From Pseudoalteromonas sp. P1-9 (GTDB taxonomy: Bacteria > Pseudomonadota > Gammaproteobacteria > Enterobacterales > Alteromonadaceae), in the NCBI RefSeq assembly GCF_001399975.1, contig NZ_LKBD01000014.1, positions 1 to 64,000 on the forward strand: a DNA stretch of 64,000 bases, in the 5' to 3' direction. Both the position numbers and the translations under genes were made by a program. The notes under the pieces were generated by a model. It had not been told where the DNA came from. It saw only the letters and a list, made by a program, of their open reading frames with translations, and ran no database searches. Below are positions 39,482 through 47,015 of the stretch, piece by piece; within the stretch, counting starts at the first letter, position 1, and each line of letters starts with the position of its first letter.

Positions 39482-40741
39482 TTACTTGGCGCTACTTAAT
39501 TTGAGCCAAACCAAGCGCAACATTAACAGCGCAAGTAAGGCTCCCGCGCCGTACTCTAGCCACATGGGTAATACATGATGCGATTCTTGTAGCGATGGTA
39601 CGATTGCGAATTGATATCGTGCTATCAAATAGTCGGTAATAAAGCCGAAAATTAGCGCAACACCAATAACTCCTGTTAAATAAGCGACCACCGCGCGCTT
39701 GCCTAGTTCGCTCGCTACCACACCTAATGTAGCTACATTAGTTGCCGGCCCAGCTAACATAAATACCAGCGCAGCACCGGGGCTAACGCCCGACATTAAT
39801 AACCCTGCGGCAATAGGCGTTGAAGCAGTTGCACATACATACATTGGAATACTAATTAAAATTACGATTAGCATGGCCCAAATTCCACTACCATACTGTT
39901 GCAGAAAATCTTGCGGTACAAAGGTTTGCACTAACGCGGCAAAAAACAAACCTATCATCAGCCACTTTGCGGTATCACTTAGCAGTTTGTTAGCACTAAA
40001 TGAAAATGCACGCTTGAGTTTTGCTGTCGCGGTTTCTGTTACAAGCTGTGTTTCTTTGTTTGTGGAACAGCACGAGGTAGTATTTTCTTTTTGCTCATCA
40101 GAATCTTTTACCGAGCAACAAGCAGCACTGGTTGATACATTCGCCTTAGCTTCAGCTACTGTTGGCGCACAACAAGGGGAAGTTTGCACAACAGGCTTTT
40201 GCTGAGTACTACAGCATGACGTCTTTTGTTCTGAAACCATATCACTAGCCTGCGCCGCATTTTGCTCTGTGGTGTGCGCACTACTGCAGCAAGTATCATC
40301 GGCTTTTTCTTTTATGTTATCGGCGCTTTGTTGCGTATCAAGTTTACTTTCACCGCCCACTAATAAACCCGCAGTAATGGCACTAGCAACCGCCGCAATA
40401 GGTCGGATAATTGCCATAAATGGGCCAAGCAAAACATACGAGACAGAAATTGAATCAACACCTGTTTCGGGCGTAGAGACTAAAAATGCCGTGGTTGCGC
40501 TTTTTGAGGCTCCCGCCCTTCGCAGCCCGAGTGCCGCTGGAATTACGCCACAAGAACACAGCGGCATTGGCGCACCAATAAGAGCCGCTTTAATGGTAGT
40601 AGCAAAGCCCTCTTTGCCAAGGTGGCGATTGAGAAAGTTTTCAGGTAAGTAAACATTAATTAATGCCGCTATAAACAACCCCAATAACAACCAAGGCGCT
40701 GAAATAATAAAGAGATCAATAAAGTTATTAACGAGCGTCAT
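39482..40741 (-). CDS. SO_0444-family Cu/Zn efflux permease with Cys-Cys-rich loop
   Basis: A 419-aa membrane permease (COG0701) from ATG 40741, which has GGAGG 7 bp upstream, inside the zntR gene; the longer frame to 40798 is not used. Each half has the permease signature: GAPMPLCSCGVIPAALGLRRAGASKSAT and YVCATASTPIAAGLLMSGVSPGAA, with about eight TM helices in all. The loop between the halves has five Cys-Cys pairs (DTCCSS, TSCCST, SPCCAP, AACCSV, TSCCST), probably metal ligands. It is the second gene of a ZntR-controlled operon, so zinc export is the best guess. Confidence 0.9.
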   Translation of the reverse strand: MTLVNNFIDLFIISAPWLLLGLFIAALINVYLPENFLNRHLGKEGFATTIKAALIGAPMPLCSCGVIPAALGLRRAGASKSATTAFLVSTPETGVDSISVSYVLLGPFMAIIRPIAAVASAITAGLLVGGESKLDTQQSADNIKEKADDTCCSSAHTTEQNAAQASDMVSEQKTSCCSTQQKPVVQTSPCCAPTVAEAKANVSTSAACCSVKDSDEQKENTTSCCSTNKETQLVTETATAKLKRAFSFSANKLLSDTAKWLMIGLFFAALVQTFVPQDFLQQYGSGIWAMLIVILISIPMYVCATASTPIAAGLLMSGVSPGAALVFMLAGPATNVATLGVVASELGKRAVVAYLTGVIGVALIFGFITDYLIARYQFAIVPSLQESHHVLPMWLEYGAGALLALLMLRLVWLKLSSAK

Positions 40742-41141
40742 TTTGTGCCTCCAGCGCTGAAAGAATTGAACAATGAACGGCGGGCTCGTTACCGCCACAG
40801 CATGATTTGTGCAGTAATTTAAGCGAATTTAAAATGGTATTTAACTCGGTAATTTTACGCTCAACTTGCGTTATTTTTTCACTCGTAAAATGTTTAACTT
40901 GCTCACAGCTGTGACTTTGCTTATCCACTTTTATTGCAAGTAACTCTTTAATTTCATTCAGTGTAAAGCCTACATCCTTTGCCCTTAGTACAAACGACAG
41001 CTGCGCGATGTCTTGTTCAGAATACAAGCGATACCCCGACTCACTGCGCGCCGATGAATTGAGAATGCCTTGCTTTTCATAGTAACGAAGCGTATCGGTC
41101 GAGACCGCTAACCGTTTTGCAATTTCACCTATTTTTACCAT
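40728..41141 (-). CDS. zntR: Zn(II)-responsive MerR-family regulator ZntR
   Basis: MerR-family activator. With ATG 41141 it has 137 aa and starts MVKIGEIAKRLAVSTDTLRYYEK. Metal-site cysteines C79, C114, C115 and C124 fall at the same positions as in E. coli ZntR, and the C-terminus CSILSALEAQ matches too. H119 of E. coli is Glu here, while residue 123 is His, so one ligand may have moved. It overlaps the permease gene by 14 bp and is preceded by a MerR-type promoter at 41185-41216. Confidence 0.88.
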   Translation of the reverse strand: MVKIGEIAKRLAVSTDTLRYYEKQGILNSSARSESGYRLYSEQDIAQLSFVLRAKDVGFTLNEIKELLAIKVDKQSHSCEQVKHFTSEKITQVERKITELNTILNSLKLLHKSCCGGNEPAVHCSILSALEAQNDAR

Positions 41142-41184
41142 TTGCCTGCCTAATTGAGATACACTAAATCTAACTTTCCTACTA

Positions 41185-41216
41185 AGTATAAACCTTAGAG
41201 TTAACTCCAAAGTCAA
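41185..41216 (-). promoter_or_regulatory. MerR/ZntR-type promoter with 20-bp spacer and operator dyad
   Basis: On the minus strand, -35 TTGACT and -10 TATACT are separated by 20 bp, the over-long spacing typical of MerR-family targets. The spacer holds the dyad at 41193-41212, CTTTGGAGTTAACTCTAAGG, with 8 of 10 bases paired per arm. It drives zntR and the permease, so the operon is self-regulated by metal. Confidence 0.85.
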
Positions 41217-41233
41217 ACCAAAACTTTAAAATT

Positions 41234-42178
41234 ATGAAAATTGCTATTCTCGACTACGCAACAATTGAAAATGGTGACTTATCACCGCTAAATGCGCTGA
41301 CACAAAACATCGCATTATTTGACAATACCACGCCTGCACAAGTGATTGAGCGTTGCCAAGGTATGGACGTGATAATTACCAATAAAGTAGTGATAGACCA
41401 AACAGCATTATCTCAACTAAGCACGGTAAAGCTAATTTGCATTGCCGCCACAGGCACCAATAATGTTGATTTAGTGTCGGCTAAAAAGCATGACATTGCC
41501 GTTACCAATGTTGCAGGCTATTCCACCGCGAGCGTGGTACAGCACACGTTCGCTTTATTATTTAACTTACTAGGTAATACCCATCAATACATTGCTGATT
41601 GTCATAGCAATCAGTGGCAACAAGCGAGCCATTTTTGCTTTTTAGACCACTCAATAGACGAAGTAGCGGGTTTAAAAATGGCATTAATCGGGTATGGCGA
41701 TTTAGGACGCGCAGTAGCAAAAGCCGCAACAGCATTTGGCATTGAAACTTTGATTAGTGAGCGTAAGAACAGCCCTGTGCGTGACGGTCGAGTTGCATTT
41801 GATGACGCGATAGCAAATGCCGATATTGTTTCGGTTCATTGCCCCCTTAACCAAGAAACTGAAAATTTAATTAGTACGCGCGAATTTAAACTAATGAAAT
41901 CTAGCGCGGTACTAATTAATACTGCACGCGGGGGCATTGTTGATGAAAGTGCACTTGCACACGCACTGCAAACCAAACAAATCAAAGCAGCGGCGATTGA
42001 TGTTTTAAGCAAAGAACCCGCACAAGACGACAACCCGCTCGTTCAGTATCAAGGAAGCAACTTATTGCTCACACCACATATTGCGTGGGCCAGCAAGCAG
42101 TCTATTTCGCGCTTAGTTAAGCAAATAGCGCTAAATATTAGCGCCTTTGAAAATGACGAAACACGTAACCGTGTATAG
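41234..42178 (+). CDS. D-2-hydroxyacid dehydrogenase (glycerate/hydroxypyruvate reductase-like)
   Basis: A 314-aa NAD(P)-dependent dehydrogenase. The nucleotide-binding motif is LIGYGDLGRAVAKA, the catalytic triad is Arg in INTARGGIVDE, Glu in LSKEPAQDDNPL and His in LLTPHIAWAS. The substrate-side stretch CIAATGTNNVDL is typical of the glycerate dehydrogenase (HprA) group. Which 2-oxoacid it reduces cannot be read from the sequence. Its start is 18 bp from the divergent zntR -35 hexamer; its own promoter is not evident. Confidence 0.88.
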   Translation: MKIAILDYATIENGDLSPLNALTQNIALFDNTTPAQVIERCQGMDVIITNKVVIDQTALSQLSTVKLICIAATGTNNVDLVSAKKHDIAVTNVAGYSTASVVQHTFALLFNLLGNTHQYIADCHSNQWQQASHFCFLDHSIDEVAGLKMALIGYGDLGRAVAKAATAFGIETLISERKNSPVRDGRVAFDDAIANADIVSVHCPLNQETENLISTREFKLMKSSAVLINTARGGIVDESALAHALQTKQIKAAAIDVLSKEPAQDDNPLVQYQGSNLLLTPHIAWASKQSISRLVKQIALNISAFENDETRNRV

Positions 42179-42287
42179 GGTTGTTGACCTTTTATCGAAA
42201 AAACTTCGATTTTTAAGTGAAATTGATACACTCACTTTAACGCGGCTTTAACTCGCTTAGTCGCTTTAATCACTCAAGGGAAACACA

Positions 42288-44063
42288 ATGAAAAAAACAG
42301 CCTTAAGTTTAGCGCTGGTTGCAGCACTTGGCCTTAGTGCATGCCAAACAACCAATTCAACAACTGACGCACCTGCAAGCCAACAGCAATCTCAAGCTGC
42401 TGCATTTGAAGCGTTTTCAGCACAATTTATTGAAGACTTTTGGCGTCACCGTCCTGAGTGGTCGCAATACGCAGGTTACGGCAAATACGACCATATTTTA
42501 ACGGTTCCCGACGCTCAAAGCCGCGTTAACGATATTAATTTTGCCAATACGCAACTCGCTAAATTAGCCCAGTTTGACCTTAATAAGTTACCAGCCAATT
42601 TAAAAACCGATTATCGTTTAATCGAAAATTTATTAAAGAAAACAATTTGGACAGTAAACACGTTTAAATCGTGGCAATGGAATCCATCAAATTACAATGT
42701 TGCCGGTGGGTTTGCACAAATCATTAATAGTCGCTTTGATGATGACAACACAAAAATCACGAAAGTGTTAAAGCGCCTTGAAAATGTACCTGCCTATTAT
42801 GCAGCAGCCATTGCCAATATTGATACGCCAACACTTGAGTACACACAGTTGGCAATTAGCCAAAATAAAGGAGCATTTAGCGTACTAAATAAAGATTTAT
42901 TTAATAAAGCTAAAACCTCAAATCTATCGGACGCTGATAAGCAATTATTTGAAACCCGTTTTAAAGCAGCAATAGCTGCGATTAATGAATACATTGAATT
43001 CTTAACTAAGCTGGAACAAGAGCTGGTTGCAAACAATAACGCGCGTTCATTTAGAATTGGCGAAGCGCTTTACGAGCAAAAGTTCGCATTTGATATTCAG
43101 TCCGGTTACAGCGCAAAAGAGGTTTATCAAAAAGCGTTGGCAGATAAAGAACGTGTTACCGCTGAAATGTTAAAAATCACCGAGCAACTTTGGCCTAAGT
43201 ATTTTGCCAATACACAGATGCCAAGTGAACCTCAAAAAGCAATTTCAACACTGATTAATCACCTTGCGGTTAAGCACGTAAAACGCGAAAACTTTGTTGA
43301 GGAAATTAAAAAACAAATTCCTGAACTTGAAGCCTTTATTAAAGAAAAAGACCTCATAACGCTTGATCCTGAAAAACCGCTAGTGGTGCGCGAAACGCCA
43401 GATTATATGCGCGGTTTTGCCGGTGCATCTATTAGTGCACCGGGTCCATATGCGAAAAAAGAAAACACCTACTACAACGTTACGCCACTCGATAATATGA
43501 GTGAGGAACAAGCCGAATCGTATTTGAAAGAGTACAACCACTGGATTTTACAAATTTTAAATATTCATGAGGCAATTCCGGGCCATTACACCCAATTAGT
43601 TTATTCAAATGAGTCACCGTCTCTCATTAAGAGTATTTTCGGAAACGGCGCAATGATAGAAGGTTGGGCGGTGTACACAGAGCGCATGATGCTAGAAGAA
43701 GGTTACGGTAATTTTGAACCAGAAATGTGGCTAATGTACTACAAATGGAATTTACGCGTAATTTGTAACACGATTTTGGATTATCAAATCCAAGTGGAAG
43801 GCATCAGTAAAGAACAAGGCCTAGATCTACTTATGAACGGTGCTTTCCAAGAACGCGCTGAGGCAGAAGGCAAATGGCGCCGCGCGACGCTGAGCCAAGT
43901 TCAGCTAACAAGCTACTACACGGGCTACCGTGAAATTTACGATTTCCGCGAAGCGCAAAAAGCGGAACTGGGTGACGATTTTGACTTAAAAGCATTCCAC
44001 GAACAGTTTTTAAGTTACGGCAGCTCACCGGTTAAATACATTCGTGAATTAATGGATAAGTAA
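42288..44063 (+). CDS. DUF885 peptidase-like lipoprotein
   Basis: A 591-aa lipoprotein (lipobox LGLSACQTT, Cys19). DUF885 proteins are related to M32 metallopeptidases. The zinc-site motif HEAIPGHYTQLVY lies near residue 430, and the third-ligand region GAMIEGWAVYTERMMLEEGY follows, as in active members. YSAKEVYQKAL and the C-terminal REIYDFREAQKAELG are typical. Substrate unknown; probably a periplasmic or surface peptidase. AAGGGA lies before ATG, and a terminator follows the stop. Confidence 0.88.
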   Translation: MKKTALSLALVAALGLSACQTTNSTTDAPASQQQSQAAAFEAFSAQFIEDFWRHRPEWSQYAGYGKYDHILTVPDAQSRVNDINFANTQLAKLAQFDLNKLPANLKTDYRLIENLLKKTIWTVNTFKSWQWNPSNYNVAGGFAQIINSRFDDDNTKITKVLKRLENVPAYYAAAIANIDTPTLEYTQLAISQNKGAFSVLNKDLFNKAKTSNLSDADKQLFETRFKAAIAAINEYIEFLTKLEQELVANNNARSFRIGEALYEQKFAFDIQSGYSAKEVYQKALADKERVTAEMLKITEQLWPKYFANTQMPSEPQKAISTLINHLAVKHVKRENFVEEIKKQIPELEAFIKEKDLITLDPEKPLVVRETPDYMRGFAGASISAPGPYAKKENTYYNVTPLDNMSEEQAESYLKEYNHWILQILNIHEAIPGHYTQLVYSNESPSLIKSIFGNGAMIEGWAVYTERMMLEEGYGNFEPEMWLMYYKWNLRVICNTILDYQIQVEGISKEQGLDLLMNGAFQERAEAEGKWRRATLSQVQLTSYYTGYREIYDFREAQKAELGDDFDLKAFHEQFLSYGSSPVKYIRELMDK

Positions 44064-44092
44064 CCTGTATTCAAACTAAATAATCCAAGATT

Positions 44093-44118
44093 AAAAGGAA
44101 GCATGTGCTTCCTTTTTT
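44093..44118 (+). terminator. Terminator of the DUF885 gene
   Basis: An 11-bp stem AAAAGGAAGCA / TGCTTCCTTTT with a two-base centre, followed by a short T run, 30 bp after the stop. Confidence 0.88.
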
Positions 44119-44278
44119 ATTATCCAAATTAATAGTCTTAGTAATCAGCGTTAACACAGGTGGCCTTCGAATTTATGAAATGAACAGAAATATTTCGTTC
44201 TATCACAACATCTTGACTAAGCTTAATGTTATTTATGACAATTCACCTAACAGACTTTACGCAACCTCGGATATTATC

Positions 44279-45232
44279 ATGGTTAAACTAAAACCAAGTT
44301 TATTGCTCGCTGTCATTTTTAGCCTTTGCGCTTTGCCGCTTTTTAGTCACTCGTTCGAGCGCAAAGTGGTACAAGAAAAACAACAACAAACGTTTTATTA
44401 CACTTGGTTTGATGATCAAGACAAAGAACAAAAGCTTAGCTTTAGCTATTCAAACGACCAGCTATTTAACCACTACCGCCGCTTTAAAGGCTTTAACGCA
44501 CAAGAATACCTCGACAAGATTGATATAAAAGTAAGAAACACCATTAAAGAGTTCGACCGACGTAAATACACACTCGAAACACAGCGTAAAGAACGCAGCA
44601 TTGAATATAAAGTTTACAGTGATGACAAAGCGCTATTAAAAGACGTGGAAACGCGAGTTGAAAAAGCAAAACAAAGTGCGCGAAAAAGCTATTTACGCAA
44701 GCATCACTATGCTGATTTAGAGGCCATCTGGGCAATTGATGCGGTTAGACCCGACTTACCGCGCTTTGTGAAAAATTCATATGACTATATTTCACCGATT
44801 AGAGAAGCTATTTTAACTAAGTTTGGCAATAACGTGAGACCAAAAACAGTTATTAACTTTGTGTTAAGTTGGGTACAAGCGATGCCAACATCTGAGTTGC
44901 CAGACCGTTTTCATAACAGTGGCGAAAACTTTAAGCCACCTCTTAAGCTGATCCGCCAACAATACGGTGATGTAGATAGCAAACTTGTGCTCACTAGTGC
45001 TATTTTAAAAGCGATTTACCCGCGCCTGACCATCGCTATTATTACCTCCCCTAACCATGCGCTAATTGGGTTAAATTTACCGATTCGCAAAGGCGACAAG
45101 CATGTTGAAATTAATGGCTTAAAATACTTAGTCGGTGAAGTCACTGGGCCAAAGCAATATCCAATCGCCGAGGTAAGCAGCAGCTCTTGGAGTATGCTGA
45201 AAAGTAAGCAATACATAGTTGATATAATTTAA
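44279..45232 (+). CDS. Exported protein, transglutaminase-like without the catalytic Cys
   Basis: From ATG 44279 the protein has 317 aa with a signal peptide (LKPSLLLAVIFSLCALPLFSHS). The open frame reaches back to 44105, but that would start inside the terminator of the gene before, so the later ATG is preferred. A basic, helical middle (KDVETRVEKAKQSARKSYLRK) leads to a C-terminal part that resembles transglutaminase-like folds: QYGDVDSKLVLTSAILKAIY and PNHALIGLN. In active relatives the first motif reads G-D-C-D-S-K; here Cys is Val, while His remains. Function unknown. Confidence 0.6.
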   Translation: MVKLKPSLLLAVIFSLCALPLFSHSFERKVVQEKQQQTFYYTWFDDQDKEQKLSFSYSNDQLFNHYRRFKGFNAQEYLDKIDIKVRNTIKEFDRRKYTLETQRKERSIEYKVYSDDKALLKDVETRVEKAKQSARKSYLRKHHYADLEAIWAIDAVRPDLPRFVKNSYDYISPIREAILTKFGNNVRPKTVINFVLSWVQAMPTSELPDRFHNSGENFKPPLKLIRQQYGDVDSKLVLTSAILKAIYPRLTIAIITSPNHALIGLNLPIRKGDKHVEINGLKYLVGEVTGPKQYPIAEVSSSSWSMLKSKQYIVDII

Positions 45233-45325
45233 GCTGCACGCGAGATAACACATTATTCTATTGTGGCAACGTTTAATCATTAGAGCATAAAATGTGTTAG
45301 CGATAGTTCCGCTTGAACCATCAAA

Positions 45326-45353
45326 AAAAGGGCTGATAATCATCAGCCCTTTT
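45326..45353. terminator. Bidirectional terminator between 44279-45232 and the PhoH gene
   Basis: A 12-bp stem AAAAGGGCTGAT / ATCAGCCCTTTT with an AATC loop and A/T runs on both sides. It serves both convergent genes. Confidence 0.92.
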
Positions 45354-45396
45354 AACTTTTCATAGATGTCATTTTTAGACACCTTCACTCGTTAGC

Positions 45397-46785
45397 TTAT
45401 AAATTTTCTTCTGCAAAGCTCGCTAAACGGCTGCGTACTACACCGTTTAAATTAATCGTGCTGCTGCCTTGGAAGTCTTTAAAACGTTCAACAATATAGG
45501 TTAACCCAGAAGTCACTGGGGTTAAATAATTACTGTCAATTTGTGCCAAGTTACCCGAGCAAATTAATTTAGTACCTTCGCCACATCGGGTAATAATGGT
45601 TTTTAATTGCGATGCGGTTAAGTTTTGGCTTTCATCTAAAATAACTATGGCATTTTGAATGCTGCGTCCACGCATAAAGTTAATCGACTTAAATTGAATA
45701 TTGGCTTTTTCCATAATGTAATTACGGCTCGAAACCGGATTTTCATCGTTCTTATGAAGTACTTCTAAAGAGTCGGTTATCGCCGCAAGCCAAGGCATCA
45801 TTTTCTCTTCTTCGGTACCTGGTAAAAAGCCGATTGATTCTGCAATTTCGGGCGTGTTACGGGTCACGATGACCTTGTCGTACATTCCCCGTTCAATCAC
45901 AAGTTCAAGGGCGCAAGCCAATGCCAACAAGGTTTTGCCGCAACCAGCTGGGCCTGTCAAAATCACTAAATCCATATGCGGGTCAAGCAACGCATTAATC
46001 GCCATTGCTTGATAAACATTTTTGGGCTGAATACCCCAAGCACTGCGTCCCATAATACGTTCAAAACCCAAATCAAGTAGCTTAATATGCTCTTCGTCGT
46101 AATCCACAACACGAGCAGCAAAGTGGCCAGTCTCGTCGAGTAAGTACTCATTGATAAAGACTTCATTAAGCAAATTACGTGGTACGGTATGGAACGTATC
46201 TCGGCCGCTTTGCTCGCTGTCGCACTCTTTCACATGCTGCCAAAAATCACCATCAAGTTTTTTATAGCCGCTTGTTAGCAAGCTAATATCATCAATGAGC
46301 TGATCGGTGCGGTAGTCTTCAACAAACTCAAGCCCAGCTCCTTTTGCCTTTAAGCGCATGTTTATATCTTTAGTGACTAACACTACTTTTACTTCAACTT
46401 TTAGCTGCTGCAAATGCAATGCGGTATTAATTATGCGATGGTCATTTTCATCTCCTGGTAAACCCGAAACCGCATCTTCAAACATATGGTCGTTAACAAT
46501 CGTTAGTTTACCCGTACAATTTTTAGCGACCGTTGAAAGATCAACCCCAGCAAGCATTTCTTCAGGACTTGCGTCTCTTAACACATCATCCAAAGCACGA
46601 ATAGCAATGCGTGCGTCTCGACTCACATCTTTTTTGCGATCTTTAATGTGGTCCAGCTCTTCTAACACTGTCATTGGGATAACGACTTGATGTTCTTGGA
46701 AAGATAAAAAAGCGAAAGGTTCGTGAAGTAGTACGTTGGTATCTAGGACATAGAGTTTATTATCGTTATTGCGCATTTTTCCCAT
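45397..46785 (-). CDS. PhoH-family protein with N-terminal PIN domain
   Basis: A 462-aa protein of the PhoH2 type: a PIN ribonuclease domain at about 8-140 (YVLDTNVLLHEPFAFLSF, with acidic residues DTN, EELD and a later GDENDHRII) fused to a PhoH P-loop ATPase at about 245-455. Walker A is GPAGCGKT at 278-285, and Walker B VILDESQN. PhoH2 proteins have been shown to act as ATP-dependent RNA helicase/ribonucleases in some bacteria. Cellular targets here are unknown. It diverges from rapA across a 230-bp gap. Confidence 0.92.
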   Translation of the reverse strand: MGKMRNNDNKLYVLDTNVLLHEPFAFLSFQEHQVVIPMTVLEELDHIKDRKKDVSRDARIAIRALDDVLRDASPEEMLAGVDLSTVAKNCTGKLTIVNDHMFEDAVSGLPGDENDHRIINTALHLQQLKVEVKVVLVTKDINMRLKAKGAGLEFVEDYRTDQLIDDISLLTSGYKKLDGDFWQHVKECDSEQSGRDTFHTVPRNLLNEVFINEYLLDETGHFAARVVDYDEEHIKLLDLGFERIMGRSAWGIQPKNVYQAMAINALLDPHMDLVILTGPAGCGKTLLALACALELVIERGMYDKVIVTRNTPEIAESIGFLPGTEEEKMMPWLAAITDSLEVLHKNDENPVSSRNYIMEKANIQFKSINFMRGRSIQNAIVILDESQNLTASQLKTIITRCGEGTKLICSGNLAQIDSNYLTPVTSGLTYIVERFKDFQGSSTINLNGVVRSRLASFAEENL

Positions 46786-47015
46786 AAGCTGTTCCTTCTC
46801 TTAGCTGGCGGGTTTATGGTTTTTGCTTTACTTTTAAGTTTAGTCTATTTCAGGAATTTGGCTTTTTTATGACAAAAAAAGTGCAAAATTCTGGCTAAAT
46901 TACAAACATTAAAGCGGCGAATAGGTATTAACCTCACGAGTTCTAAATTAACAGGTGAATCCAACGAGAAATCTAGGTAACATAGCCGCCTTTTTTCGAT
47001 AGTAGCGAGTTAAAA

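Noticed and set aside
39699-40205. 168-codon open frame opposite the metal permease
   Set aside because: Shadow of the permease frame; its composition mirrors the Cys-Cys loop on the other strand, and no promoter or ribosome site fits.
42194-42210. ATCGAA / TTCGAT hairpin with T run after the dehydrogenase gene
   Set aside because: The 6-bp AT-rich stem is too weak to call a terminator with confidence.
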